Positions 32,959 to 42,546 of a stretch of DNA of 64,000 nt are shown in pieces; positions within the stretch are counted from its first letter, which is position 1, and each line of letters starts with the position of its first letter. The notes under the pieces were generated by a model. It was not told the DNA's origin and did not search any database. It saw only the letters and a list, made by a program, of their open reading frames with translations. This DNA comes from Myxococcota bacterium. Lineage in GTDB: Bacteria; Myxococcota_A; UBA9160; UBA6930. The DNA lies in NCBI GenBank assembly GCA_028285625.1, contig JANQOX010000005.1, positions 124,001-188,000 on the forward strand, written 5' to 3'. A program made the position numbers and the translations under genes.

Positions 32959-34779
32959 CTAGTCGACGGCGACCATGCGCACCACCTGAGCGCCCGAGCC
33001 GTGCTCGAGCAGCAGGTACAGGGCACCGTCGGGGCCGGTTTCCACGTCGCGAATCCGCGCCAGACGCTCGAGGAGCGTCTCGCGGTGCACCACGCGATCG
33101 CCGTCGAGCACCCACCGGTAGAGCGCCGTCGCCTTGAGCGATCCGGCGATGAGGTCGCCCTCCCAGCGCGGAAACGCGTCGCCCCGGTAGACGACGAAGC
33201 TCGAGATCGCCGGTGCCGGGGTCATGTCGAGGACGGGCGGTGTGAGCTCGGAGGGGTCGACCTCGATGCCCAGCCGTTCGCCGTAGGCCACCGGGGTGCC
33301 GTCGTAGTTCAGGCCCTTCGACGTGAGCGGCCACCCGTAGTTGCCGCCGGGCTCCAGCAGGTTCAGCTCGTCGCCGCCGCGGGGTCCCATCTCGGTGGAC
33401 CAGAGCCGGCCGGTGACGGCGTCGAACTCGAGGCCCTGGGGACTGCGGTGGCCACGCGTCCAGGTCGTCGGCAGCGCCCCGTCGACCCCGACGAAGGGGT
33501 TGTCCTCCGGAACGCGCCCGTCGTCGTGCACGCGGTGGATCTTGCCGTAGGGAAGACCCAGGTCCTGGATGCCGTGGTAGTTGGACCGCCCCTTGATGCC
33601 CACGCTCAGGAACACGTGGCCGCGGTCGTCGAAGGCGATCCGCCCGCCGGCGCCGATGTCCGAGCCGTCGGTGTAGCTCGCCGGGTCGGCCTCCCAGACC
33701 GTCTCTTGATCCACCCATCGTCCCTCGACGATGCGGCCACGGACCAGCTTGTTCATCGACGTGGCGCACGTCTCGCAGCGGTCGCCGAATTGCAGGTACA
33801 CCCAGCCGTTCGCTTCGTACTCGGGGTGGAGCGCCACGTCGAGCATCCAACCGTGCCCGTAGACGAGCCCGTCCGGCAGCGCGATGCCGTCGCCGTGGGC
33901 CGGGGGCGTGCCCTCGATCGGCTCCGAGGGCTGGCCGTCTGCGGAGAGGATGCGGAGCCCCTGGCTCTTCTCGCTCAAGAGGATCCGCCCGTCCGGAAGC
34001 GGCGCGATCGAAAAGGGGCGCGGGCCCAGCCCGCTGGCCACGACTTCCAGCTGGAAGGCGTGGGCTTCGCTCTCGATCACGCCTTCGGGGATCTCGAGCG
34101 GCGCATCCACCCGCAGGTCGGACTGAAGAAGGCCCGCCCTGCGCTCGGAGATCAACAGCGCCAGGACCTGGATCTCGTCCGCTTCCAGCGTGTCCGTGCC
34201 CGCGGGCATCCCCGCCGAGGGAAAGCCGCGGGCGATGCTCTGCGCCAGGTCTTCGAGGGAGTCGCCGTGGACGAGGTCGCGACCCACCAGCGGCGGCCCG
34301 AGCGGCGTGCCCGCGAAGTCGTCCCCGTGACAGACGCTGCACTGCTCGTCGTAGATCCCCGCGAACGCGTCACCCGGCGAGGCGAGCGCCACCCACAGCA
34401 TCCCGGCGAACGCCACCGCGAACGAGACGGCCATGGACACCGCTGCGAATCGGGCGACGCCACCCTGGCCGAAGAGCACGATCAGGCACGCGACCGTCGC
34501 GACGATCGACAGTGCGGCATGGACGAGGGCGAGCGGGTCGGGGCTCCACATCGTGGCGAGCCCGCCGAGCAGCCCCCCGATGCCGCCCAGCGTGGCGCCT
34601 AGCCACAGGCCCACCGGCGTGGGGCGCAGGAGCAGCACCCCGACCACGAGGTAGAAGCCGCCGAACACCGCGGCCCCCACCGAGTTCGTGGGCGATGGCG
34701 GCAGGAGCAGAAACTGGGCGGTGTGCGTGACGCCCGACAGCAGCATCGCGGCGCTGGCGAGCAGGCGTGAGCGCTTCAC
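32959..34779 (-). CDS. Fusion: membrane domain + cytochrome c + PQQ sugar dehydrogenase
   Basis: Protein of 606 residues made of three parts. Residues 1-130 hold four hydrophobic helices. Residues 140-215 form a single-heme cytochrome c (CSVCH at 147-151, likely Met191 ligand in AGMPAG). From about 240 to the end is a six-bladed soluble aldose/sorbosone dehydrogenase domain (GSHB/GDH-B type), with SxDGRILLSEKS, WMLDVALHPEY, RGHRSPQGLEFD and GGDELNLLEPGGNYGW. The dehydrogenase would oxidise an aldose with PQQ and pass electrons through the attached heme. Usual family members are about 350-400 residues and lack the front parts, so this looks like a self-contained electron-transfer unit. Confidence 0.88.
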   Translation of the reverse strand: MKRSRLLASAAMLLSGVTHTAQFLLLPPSPTNSVGAAVFGGFYLVVGVLLLRPTPVGLWLGATLGGIGGLLGGLATMWSPDPLALVHAALSIVATVACLIVLFGQGGVARFAAVSMAVSFAVAFAGMLWVALASPGDAFAGIYDEQCSVCHGDDFAGTPLGPPLVGRDLVHGDSLEDLAQSIARGFPSAGMPAGTDTLEADEIQVLALLISERRAGLLQSDLRVDAPLEIPEGVIESEAHAFQLEVVASGLGPRPFSIAPLPDGRILLSEKSQGLRILSADGQPSEPIEGTPPAHGDGIALPDGLVYGHGWMLDVALHPEYEANGWVYLQFGDRCETCATSMNKLVRGRIVEGRWVDQETVWEADPASYTDGSDIGAGGRIAFDDRGHVFLSVGIKGRSNYHGIQDLGLPYGKIHRVHDDGRVPEDNPFVGVDGALPTTWTRGHRSPQGLEFDAVTGRLWSTEMGPRGGDELNLLEPGGNYGWPLTSKGLNYDGTPVAYGERLGIEVDPSELTPPVLDMTPAPAISSFVVYRGDAFPRWEGDLIAGSLKATALYRWVLDGDRVVHRETLLERLARIRDVETGPDGALYLLLEHGSGAQVVRMVAVD

Positions 34780-34830
34780 CGTGGCTCCTACTCGCTCGCT
34801 CCGGGGCCGGGAGGCCGCCGCTGAGCGATC

Positions 34831-34860
34831 CAGTGACCGTGATACGATCTCACGTTACAT
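34831..34860. promoter_or_regulatory. Imperfect inverted repeat in the divergent region between PQQ dehydrogenase and P450
   Basis: CGTGA (34838-34842) and TCACG (34850-34854) with a 7-nt spacer. Flanks extend the symmetry to GTGACCGTGA / TCACGTTAC. The size and symmetry fit a dimeric regulator. The nearest regulator genes are not adjacent. Confidence 0.35.
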
Positions 34861-34898
34861 CGTGGTCCGCCCGAGCCGCGAACGGGAGCGATCGAGCC

Positions 34899-36071
34899 AT
34901 GAGCGAAGCCAACGAAGCGAACGAGCCGGTCGAACCGGTCGTCGACCCCTACGCCGAGTACGAAGCGCTGCGCAACCATCGGCCGGTCTCGCGCGAAGAG
35001 GGCGGGCCCTGGCGCGTGGCCCTCTACGACGACGTGCGCCACGTGCTCAAGACCCACGTCGACTTCTCGTCCGAGGTGTCCCAGCGGATGCAGGAGGAAG
35101 AGGGCTCGACCCCGACCATGTTGTTCACCGACCCGCCGGCGCACGATCGCCTTCGCGGGCTGGTGAGCCGCGCCTTCACGCCCCGCCAGATCGCCGCCCA
35201 GGAGGATCAGATCACCGCCCGCTGCGAGGCGCTGATGGCCGATCTCGCCAGCAGTCCGCGCGGCGACCTGGTGACGGCGTTCGCGGCGCCGCTGCCGGTG
35301 GGCGTGATCGCCACGATGCTGGGCGTCGAAGACGGCGACTTCGTCCAGTTCAAGCGCTGGTCGGACACGATCTTCACCGACATCGGCGAGATCCTGATCG
35401 GCACCCCCAGCCCCGAGGCCATTGCGGCTGGCGAAGAGATGTCGGCCTACTTCCTCGAGCGCATCGCCGAGCTGCGCAGGCAGCCGCGCTCGCACCTGCT
35501 GTCCGATCTCGTCTACGTCGACACCGACGAGGGGCGGCTGACCGACGGCGAGCTGCTGATGTTCTGCTTCTTGCTGCTGATCGCCGGAAACGAGACGACC
35601 ACGAGTCTGATCGTGGGCTGCACGCGCGTCTTCCACGAGATGCCCGAGACGTTCGCCCGCCTCCAGGGCTCGCCCGAGTTGATCCCGGGCTTCATCGAGG
35701 AGACGCTTCGCTTCTACTCGCCGTTCCGGGCCACCCTGCGCAAGGCCACGCGCGACCTCGAGATCGCAGGACAGCCGATCGCCCAGGGCGACCTCGTGCT
35801 GCCCCTGATCGCTTCGGCCAACCGCGACGACCGCGTCTTCGAGCGCGCGGACCAGTTCGTGATCGACCGCAACCCGAACCCACACCTCGCCTTCGGTCTC
35901 GGGATCCACAGCTGCCTGGGGGCGACCCTCGCACGCATGGAGGGGCGGATCGCGGTGGCGTCGATGTTGCGTCACCTCGAAGGGATCACACTCTGCAATC
36001 CCACGGACCCGGAGCTGGATGGCTTCGGCGCCCCGAACTCGATCCTGGTCGAGCTGCAGCGCGCCGCCTAG
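34899..36071 (+). CDS. Cytochrome P450
   Basis: Soluble bacterial P450 of 390 residues. The oxygen-activation helix is AGNETTTSLI. The E-x-x-R motif is EETLRFYSP. The heme loop is FGLGIHSCLGATLAR with the Cys ligand. It needs separate ferredoxin and reductase, which are not in this window. The substrate is unknown; hydrophobic acids, terpenes or steroids are all possible. It starts at ATG 34899. The WS/DGAT gene begins 25 nt after its stop, so hydroxylation and acyl-ester synthesis may be linked. Confidence 0.95.
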   Translation: MSEANEANEPVEPVVDPYAEYEALRNHRPVSREEGGPWRVALYDDVRHVLKTHVDFSSEVSQRMQEEEGSTPTMLFTDPPAHDRLRGLVSRAFTPRQIAAQEDQITARCEALMADLASSPRGDLVTAFAAPLPVGVIATMLGVEDGDFVQFKRWSDTIFTDIGEILIGTPSPEAIAAGEEMSAYFLERIAELRRQPRSHLLSDLVYVDTDEGRLTDGELLMFCFLLLIAGNETTTSLIVGCTRVFHEMPETFARLQGSPELIPGFIEETLRFYSPFRATLRKATRDLEIAGQPIAQGDLVLPLIASANRDDRVFERADQFVIDRNPNPHLAFGLGIHSCLGATLARMEGRIAVASMLRHLEGITLCNPTDPELDGFGAPNSILVELQRAA

Positions 36072-36096
36072 CCGATCGATCTGGAGGAGGCCGGCC

Positions 36097-37521
36097 ATGG
36101 CCGCGGACGAAACGACCCCGCTCACGCCCGAAGACCTGGCGATGCTGTACGCCGATCAGCCGCAGCAGCGCACCACCATGTCGATGCTGATGCTGCTCGA
36201 TCGACGGCCCGACCCGGAGCGCCTGCGCGGCGCCGTCTGGCGCGCCGTCGAGGCGATGCCGCGGATGCGGCAACGCGTGGTTCCGTCGCCGCTCGACATC
36301 TCGCTCCCGCGTTGGGAGGACGACCCCACCTTCGACCTCGACTTCCACGTGCGTCGCTATGCCGAGGCGCCGGTCGCCGACGGCGTGAGTGAACTCGAAG
36401 CGCTCTTCCATACGGTGGGGCCGATCTACGAGCGGCCCTTCGACGAGACGCGACCGCTCTGGGAGCTGATCGAGCTCGACTGCCCGGGCGATCGCGCGGC
36501 GATCTTCTTCCGGCTCCACCACGCCATGGCCGACGGGGTGGGGGGCAACGCCATCCTCGCGGCGCTGACCGACGCCGACCGCGCCGGCGAGCCCGTACCC
36601 CTGCCCGAGGACAAGCCGCCGGCCGGTTGGCCCGAAGAGCCCTCGGATGCGGAGCGGTTCCGCACCGCCATCGGCAACCGCGTGGTCGAGGACTTCCGGC
36701 GCTGGCGCATCGTGGTGGAGGGGCTTCTCGGCGGCGTCCGAAGCCCGTCTCGCGTCGCGGAGTGGGTGCAGGTCGCCCGCGAGGTCGCGGACGACGCCGG
36801 TTTCGAGAGCGGCTCGCCGCTTCAGTCGTTCGGTCGCGCCCGCCATCTCTCGGGCCTGGCGCTCGACTTCGAGCCCCTGCGCGAGGCCAAGCGCAAGCTC
36901 GGCGGGCAGATGATCGACCTGCTGCTCACCGGCGTCGCCGGCGCCATGGGCCGCTGGCACCGCGCCCAGGGCAACCTGGAGGTGGAAGAGCTGCTCACGA
37001 TGGTGCCGATCAACCTCCGGAAGCCCACCGAGTTCGGGCTGGCTGCGGTGCTGGGCAACCGCACCACCGGCGTCAACGTGCGGCTCCCGGTCGCCATCGA
37101 CGACCCCGCCGAACGCTTCCGCGTGATCCACGAGCGCATGCAGGCGCGCAAGACCTCGCCGGCGGCAGCCATGCTGCCGACGCTCTCGCACCTGATTTCG
37201 GGCTCGCCGCGCTGGCTCTACCAGAGGTTCGCGCGCCAGCTCTCGGGGGCCATCGACCTGATCGTGACGAACGTGCCGGGCATCCCGACCGCGCGCTACG
37301 TGGCAGGCGCCGAGATCACCGCCGGGTATCCCATCGCGCCCACGGCACCGCACACCCCCGTCTCGATCGCGCTCTACGGCTATCGGGGCCGGCTGTTCGT
37401 CGGCCTCGATGCCGACGGCACGGCCATGCCCGACGTGGGAGCGTTCGAGGAGATGGTGCGCGAGTCGTTCGCCGAGCTGGCCGAGACGGCCGGGGTGTCG
37501 GGGGTCGAGGCGCCCGGCTGA
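36097..37521 (+). CDS. WS/DGAT family O-acyltransferase (first of three)
   Basis: Wax-ester synthase/diacylglycerol acyltransferase family, 474 residues. The catalytic HHxxxDG is HHAMADGVGG; the C-terminal motif VTNVPG is also present. It transfers an acyl chain from acyl-CoA to an alcohol or diacylglycerol. The ATG follows CTGGAGGAGG. It is probably co-transcribed with the P450. It is the most divergent of the three in this window. Confidence 0.93.
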   Translation: MAADETTPLTPEDLAMLYADQPQQRTTMSMLMLLDRRPDPERLRGAVWRAVEAMPRMRQRVVPSPLDISLPRWEDDPTFDLDFHVRRYAEAPVADGVSELEALFHTVGPIYERPFDETRPLWELIELDCPGDRAAIFFRLHHAMADGVGGNAILAALTDADRAGEPVPLPEDKPPAGWPEEPSDAERFRTAIGNRVVEDFRRWRIVVEGLLGGVRSPSRVAEWVQVAREVADDAGFESGSPLQSFGRARHLSGLALDFEPLREAKRKLGGQMIDLLLTGVAGAMGRWHRAQGNLEVEELLTMVPINLRKPTEFGLAAVLGNRTTGVNVRLPVAIDDPAERFRVIHERMQARKTSPAAAMLPTLSHLISGSPRWLYQRFARQLSGAIDLIVTNVPGIPTARYVAGAEITAGYPIAPTAPHTPVSIALYGYRGRLFVGLDADGTAMPDVGAFEEMVRESFAELAETAGVSGVEAPG

Positions 37522-37557
37522 CCGACGCCGAGAGCGCGGTCGATGCGGCTTCGCGGG

Positions 37558-38901
37558 TCAGGCCCCGGGAGACACCGTCGGGGCGCCGGCCGCGAATCGC
37601 GACCGGCCCGGTCGCACGCTGGGCGTGGGGCGTGCCTCGGCCCCGAGACGGCCGCGGCGGCCGTCGGCGGCGCGCAGCGCGGCACCACTGATGCGCGCGA
37701 TGCGCGAGTCGCCGAACGGGGTGCCGAGCCCGGCATTCACGATCAGCCCGACCGCCAGCTTGCGGCGCGGGTCGGCCCAGGCGCCGGAGCCGCCGAAGCC
37801 AAAGTGGCCGAACGCGTTGCGCGGGCTGCCGATGGACGTGAATACGCCGTGGTACCCGAGGCGCCAACGCATGTCGAAGGGGATCACCGCCAGCGGACCC
37901 GGTGCGCGTTGGCGATCGGTCGCGCGGCGGAGCGTCTTGCGCGAGAGCAGGCGCACGCCGCCGATCTCGCCCCCGCCGGCCAGCGCCGCGTACATCCGCG
38001 CCAGCGAGCGCGCGGTGAACAGGCCGTTGGCCGCCGGGATCGAGGCTCGCAGCGTTTCTTCGGCACCGAAGTCGAAGTGCTCGATCCCGCGCGGTGCCAG
38101 CGAATCGACGATGCTCTCGATGTCGAGCTGGACGTTCAGGAGACGCGCGCCGATCTCGAGGCCGGCCGCACCCGTCCGCAGGAGCTGTCGGGTCAGGGGG
38201 TTCGAGAAACGCAGCTCGCCGTTGCCTGGCAGCGAGAAGAGTTGCGCGGCGCGCGGGATCGCCTCGGCCGGCGCGCCGACGTACATGCCATCGAGCCCGA
38301 GCGGGTCGACCAGTTCGCGCTTCACCAGCTCGGGAAACGACCGTCCGGTGACGCGCTGCAGGATCTCGCCGACCAGGTATCCGTAGGTCAGGCCGTGGTA
38401 CCCCGTCCGCTCGCCCGGCGTGTGCGCCGGCGGGGTGCGCTCGATCGCTCGGATCATGTAGTCCCAGTCCAGCATGCGACTGGCGTCGTCGATCATCTGC
38501 CGGATGTGGTAGAGGCCGGATTGGTGCGCCAATACGTGCCGAACGGTCACCGCCTGCTTGCCGGCGTGGGCGAAGTCCGGCCAGTAGGTGGCCACTGTGT
38601 CGTCGTAGTCGAGCAGCCCCCGGTCGACCATCATGTGGAGCAGCGTGGACGCGACGCCCTTGGTGGTGGAGAAGCTCGGCGCCATGGTGTCCGACTGCCA
38701 GCGCCGTCCCGACTCGTCGCGCTGGCCGCCCCAGAGGTCGACCACGCACTCTCCGTGGTGGTAGACGCACACCGCTGCGCCGCCCGGCGTGCGGTCGAGT
38801 TGCTCGCGAAGCGCGCGCGCGACGGCTCCGAAGGCCGGGTGCAGGTGGCCGTCCAGTTCGGAGTGCCTCGCCGCGTATCCAGAGAAGCCACCGAATGCCA
38901 T
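37558..38901 (-). CDS. Serine beta-lactamase-fold esterase (EstB/LpqK-like)
   Basis: Protein of 447 residues of the class C beta-lactamase-related serine hydrolase group. The nucleophile motif S-x-x-K is STTKGVAS; the Tyr motif is GYHGLTYGYLVGEI; HFGFGGSGAW corresponds to the third motif. It lacks a signal peptide, so it probably acts as a cytoplasmic lipase or esterase, which suits the WS/DGAT setting (making or breaking acyl esters). The 70-residue C-terminus is Arg/Ala-rich and may be unstructured. It is divergent from the second WS/DGAT gene. Confidence 0.88.
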   Translation of the reverse strand: MAFGGFSGYAARHSELDGHLHPAFGAVARALREQLDRTPGGAAVCVYHHGECVVDLWGGQRDESGRRWQSDTMAPSFSTTKGVASTLLHMMVDRGLLDYDDTVATYWPDFAHAGKQAVTVRHVLAHQSGLYHIRQMIDDASRMLDWDYMIRAIERTPPAHTPGERTGYHGLTYGYLVGEILQRVTGRSFPELVKRELVDPLGLDGMYVGAPAEAIPRAAQLFSLPGNGELRFSNPLTRQLLRTGAAGLEIGARLLNVQLDIESIVDSLAPRGIEHFDFGAEETLRASIPAANGLFTARSLARMYAALAGGGEIGGVRLLSRKTLRRATDRQRAPGPLAVIPFDMRWRLGYHGVFTSIGSPRNAFGHFGFGGSGAWADPRRKLAVGLIVNAGLGTPFGDSRIARISGAALRAADGRRGRLGAEARPTPSVRPGRSRFAAGAPTVSPGA

Positions 38902-39049
38902 GACGCAGAGCGTAGGGAAGAATCGCCGGTCTCGGGTGGCCCGGCGCCAAGGACCGGGTGTCGCTCAGCCGACACTCCAGGCGGTCACGGATGAGTCGAA
39001 ATGACGCTCCCGACGGCTGTATCCTCTCGCCGAGGAGCACCCCCCAACC

Positions 39050-40453
39050 ATGGCGTACACCCACTTCGACCGACTGACCGCACTCGACGCGTCGTTCCTC
39101 GAACTCGAGTCCGAAGGCGTCCACATGCACGTGGGCACCGTCGCGATCTTCGAGCCCGGACCGCTCGCCACCGAAGAAGGCGGGATCGACTTCGATCAGA
39201 TCCTCGCATCGTGCGCGGCGGGTCTGCACAAGGCGCCCCGGTTCCGGCAGAAGCTCGAGAGCACGCCCGTGTCGCGTCATCCGGTCTGGGTCGACGACCC
39301 GCGCTTCAACCTGCTCTACCACGTACGCCACACGGCGCTTCCGCTGCCCGGCGACGAACGAAGGCTCAAGCGCCTCGCCGGGCGCATCATGTCGCAGAAG
39401 CTCGATCGAACGAAGCCCATGTGGGAACTGTGGTTCGTCGAAGGCCTGCCGGAGGGTCGCTTCGCGATCATCTCGAAGGTCCACCACTGCCTGATCGACG
39501 GCATCTCGGGCGTGGACCTGCTGGCCGCCTTCATGGGACCCGACGAGGCCTATCGCCCGGAGACCGAGTCGCACCGCTGGATCCCTCGCCCTGCGCCCGG
39601 GCCCGCGACCCTGCTGAGCAGCGAGATCGGCCGGCGCGTGAGTGCGCCAGGCCGTGCGCTTCGCAGCCTGGGGCGATCGCTCTCGAGTCCCGACGAGAAC
39701 TTCGAGGCTGCGACGCGGACGGCGACGGGCTTCGTCGAGGGGCTGAGCAAGGCCTTCTCGCCCGCGTCGGAAACCCCGATCAACGTCCCGATCGGTCCGC
39801 ACCGCCGTTTCGACTGGGCCCGCTTCGACCTGGGCGTCGTGCGCGAGGTGAAGAAGAAGCTCGGCGGCACCGTGAACGACGTGGTGCTCGCCTGTGTGGC
39901 GGGCGGCGTCCGCAGCTTCCTCCAGCGGCATGGCGTGGACGTGGACGACATCGACTTCCGCGCCTTCCTGCCCGTGAGCACGCGGACCGAAGACCAGCGG
40001 GGCAGCCTCGGCAACCGCGTCTCGATGCTCGTCGCCCCGCTGCCGGTGAGCGTCGCGGACCCGCGCGAGCGGCTCGCCAAGATCACGGAGGAGACGGCCA
40101 GCCTCAAGCGTTCGGGTCAGGCCCAGGGGACCGAGATCATCGAAGAACTCAGCGACTGGACGTCCTCGTCCCTGCTGACGGGAATGAGCCGGCTCGCGGC
40201 CTCGCAGCGTTCCTACAACCTGGTGGTGACGAACGTCCCCGGGCCCCCTTTCCCGGTATTCCTGAACGGCGCCCGCATGCTCGAGACGTATCCGTTGGTG
40301 CCGCTGTTCGAGAACCAGGCGCTGGGCGTGGCGCTCTTCAGCTACGACGGCTCGCTCTATTGGGGCTTCAACGCGGATTGGGACGCCGTTCCCGACCTGC
40401 ACGACTTCGTGCTCGCCATCGAGCAGGAGTTCGAGACGCTTCGGAAGCTCTAG
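39050..40453 (+). CDS. WS/DGAT family O-acyltransferase (second of three)
   Basis: Acyltransferase of 467 residues. It has the early motif DRLTALDASFLELE and the catalytic HHCLIDGISGVDL. The middle motif is GTVNDVVLACVAGG and the late motif is VTNVPGPPFPVF. The ATG follows GAGGAG. Head of an operon with the third WS/DGAT, CBS and universal-stress genes. It and the third copy are closer to each other than to the first, suggesting local duplication. Confidence 0.95.
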   Translation: MAYTHFDRLTALDASFLELESEGVHMHVGTVAIFEPGPLATEEGGIDFDQILASCAAGLHKAPRFRQKLESTPVSRHPVWVDDPRFNLLYHVRHTALPLPGDERRLKRLAGRIMSQKLDRTKPMWELWFVEGLPEGRFAIISKVHHCLIDGISGVDLLAAFMGPDEAYRPETESHRWIPRPAPGPATLLSSEIGRRVSAPGRALRSLGRSLSSPDENFEAATRTATGFVEGLSKAFSPASETPINVPIGPHRRFDWARFDLGVVREVKKKLGGTVNDVVLACVAGGVRSFLQRHGVDVDDIDFRAFLPVSTRTEDQRGSLGNRVSMLVAPLPVSVADPRERLAKITEETASLKRSGQAQGTEIIEELSDWTSSSLLTGMSRLAASQRSYNLVVTNVPGPPFPVFLNGARMLETYPLVPLFENQALGVALFSYDGSLYWGFNADWDAVPDLHDFVLAIEQEFETLRKL

Positions 40454-40516
40454 GCCCCCCCACTCCTTACGGGGCGGCGCGCTACCGGTCGCGTCGCCCG
40501 ATTCACGGAAACGAAC

Positions 40517-41929
40517 ATGGCCACCTACGACCGACTCACCCAGCTCGACAACTCCTTCCTGGTCTACGAAGACGCGCAGCCCGACGGCGCCATGCACGTG
40601 GCGTCGACCCAGGTGCACGATGCCAGGCCTCTGCGCCTCGATGATGGGTCGCTCGACATCGAGCGCATCCAGGAGTACGTGCTCTCGAGGCTGGATCGGA
40701 TCCCGCGCTACCGGCAGCGAATCGCACGCACGCCGATCGAGGGTCACCCGGTCTGGGTCGACGACCCCTCGTTCAACATCCGCTACCACGTGCGCCACTC
40801 GCGGCTTCCCCAGCCCGGATCGGAGCGCCAACTCAAGCGCATGGCGGGTCGCATCTTCTCCCAGCGACTCGACCGCGAGAAGCCTCTCTGGGAGCTCTGG
40901 GTCATCGAGGGTCTCGAGGGGGACCGGCTCGCCATCGTATCCAAGGTGCACCACTGCATGGTGGACGGGGTCTCGGGCTCGGAGCTGATCGCCGCGTTGC
41001 TGACGACCGAGCCCCAGGAGAAGCCGGGTGCCGTGAAGCTGTGGGAGCCGCGCGAAACCCCGTCGTCGCTGACCCTCGGCGTGGGCGAGGTCGCGCGTGC
41101 GGTTCGAGGCCCCCTCGAGGCCGCTGCGGCGCTGCGCCGACTGGTTCGCGACGAGAACGACGACCGGCACCAGCTCGTCGAACGCATGGGAGCGCTGCGC
41201 CGGATGCTGGGCGACATGAGCGGCACCGAAGCGCTGCCCTTCAACCTGCCCGTCGGGCCCCACCGGCGGCTCGATTGGCTGCCGATGCCGCTGTCCGAGA
41301 TCAAGGAAGTGCGGCAGGCGCTCGGCGGGACCGTCAACGACGTGGTGCTCGCGGTGACGGCTGGCGCCATGCGGCGCTATCTGATGCAGAACCGGAGCAT
41401 GACGATGTCCGGGGCGCGCCTGACGGTGATGGCGCCGGTGAGCGTGCGCCGGGCAGACGAGCGCGGCGATCTCGGCAATCGCGTTTCGGCCTGGAACGTC
41501 GAGCTACCGATCTCCGAGCCCGACGCGCTCACGCGGCTCGAACTCGTGCGACGGCAGACCGAGGAGCTCAAGTCCTCGAAGCGCGCCGAGGCGGCCGAGG
41601 TGCTCACCCAGGCGACCGAGTGGACCGGCAGCCTGCTGCTGTCGCTCGGGGCGCGGCTCGCAAGCTACGGGACGCCCTTCAACATGGTGGTGACCAACGT
41701 CCCCGGCCCGCGCGTGCCGCTGTTCCTGTTGGAGTCGCCGCTGCTCGAAATCCACCCCCACGTCCCCCTGATGGGGCGCCTCGGGCTCGGAATCGCGCTG
41801 TTCAGCTACGACGGAACGCTGTCCTGGGGCTTCACCGCCGACTGGGATCAGGTTCCGGACCTGCACGAGGTGCTGCTTGCCACCGAGCAATCCTTCCAGG
41901 AACTGCGCGCCGCGGCCGGCGTCGCTTGA
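40517..41929 (+). CDS. WS/DGAT family O-acyltransferase (third of three)
   Basis: Acyltransferase of 470 residues. DRLTQLDNSFLVYE, HHCMVDGVSGSELI, GTVNDVVLAVTAGA and VTNVPGPRVPLF match the second copy motif for motif. It starts 63 nt after the second copy and should be a tandem duplicate. One may prefer fatty alcohols and the other diacylglycerol, but specificity cannot be read from the sequence. Confidence 0.95.
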   Translation: MATYDRLTQLDNSFLVYEDAQPDGAMHVASTQVHDARPLRLDDGSLDIERIQEYVLSRLDRIPRYRQRIARTPIEGHPVWVDDPSFNIRYHVRHSRLPQPGSERQLKRMAGRIFSQRLDREKPLWELWVIEGLEGDRLAIVSKVHHCMVDGVSGSELIAALLTTEPQEKPGAVKLWEPRETPSSLTLGVGEVARAVRGPLEAAAALRRLVRDENDDRHQLVERMGALRRMLGDMSGTEALPFNLPVGPHRRLDWLPMPLSEIKEVRQALGGTVNDVVLAVTAGAMRRYLMQNRSMTMSGARLTVMAPVSVRRADERGDLGNRVSAWNVELPISEPDALTRLELVRRQTEELKSSKRAEAAEVLTQATEWTGSLLLSLGARLASYGTPFNMVVTNVPGPRVPLFLLESPLLEIHPHVPLMGRLGLGIALFSYDGTLSWGFTADWDQVPDLHEVLLATEQSFQELRAAAGVA

Positions 41930-41978
41930 TTCGAGTCGGGCGTCGCCCGAGCCAACCCAACGAGAACGGAGCTGCCCA

Positions 41979-42398
41979 TTGAACGCCAAAGTGGCCGACC
42001 TGATGACCGAACACGTCGTTTCGACCGAGCCTCACACGTCCGTCGAGCGTGTCCGCGGCATTCTGCAACGCAACAAGGTGGGGGCGCTTCCGGTCGTCGA
42101 CACCGAGGGGCAGCCGGTCGGTGTCGTCTCGGCGACCGACCTGGTGGCGAGCCTCAAGCCCGAGTCCCCGATCAGCCAGGTGATGACGGAGAAGGTCTAC
42201 ACCGTCCCCAAGTACGATGACGTGAGCATCGCGGCGCGGATCATGCGCAACCACAAGATCCATCGGCTCGTCGTGACCGACGAGCACAAGGTCGTCGGCA
42301 TGATCACCGCCTACGACCTGCTGGAGCTGGTCGAGGAGCATCGCTGGGTTCCCAAGAACCCCCCGTCGCCGTCGCGAAAGAAGCCGCGCCGGAGCTGA
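41979..42398 (+). CDS. Two-CBS-domain protein
   Basis: Protein of 139 residues with a CBS pair: VADLMTEHVVSTEPHTSVER, then VGALPVVDTEGQPVGVVSATDL (first), and ISQVMTEKVYTVPKYDDVSI then IHRLVVTDEHKVVGMITAYDL (second). CBS pairs bind adenine nucleotides and act as energy sensors. I choose TTG 41979 because GGAG lies 7 nt upstream and the residue order (NAKVADLM) is typical; ATG 42003 would cut strand one. Next in the operon is a tandem universal stress protein, which often joins CBS proteins in stress or dormancy response. Confidence 0.9.
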   Translation: MNAKVADLMTEHVVSTEPHTSVERVRGILQRNKVGALPVVDTEGQPVGVVSATDLVASLKPESPISQVMTEKVYTVPKYDDVSIAARIMRNHKIHRLVVTDEHKVVGMITAYDLLELVEEHRWVPKNPPSPSRKKPRRS

Positions 42399-42546
42399 AC
42401 CGGCGGGTACGCCGCCTCGGGGTCCCGGCTACGCCGCAGCGAGGCATCGTTCCTGTACCCTCCGCTTGCATCGTCGCCGCCGGTGCACACATTCTCTGGA
42501 GGCGTGAGCAGAGGGCCCGGTTCGTTGCGGGCACCAAGGGGGTTCC

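Noticed and set aside
37316-41263. 1,315-codon open frame on the minus strand across two WS/DGAT genes
   Set aside because: Antisense shadow caused by high GC at third positions; the sense-strand WS/DGAT motifs are complete.
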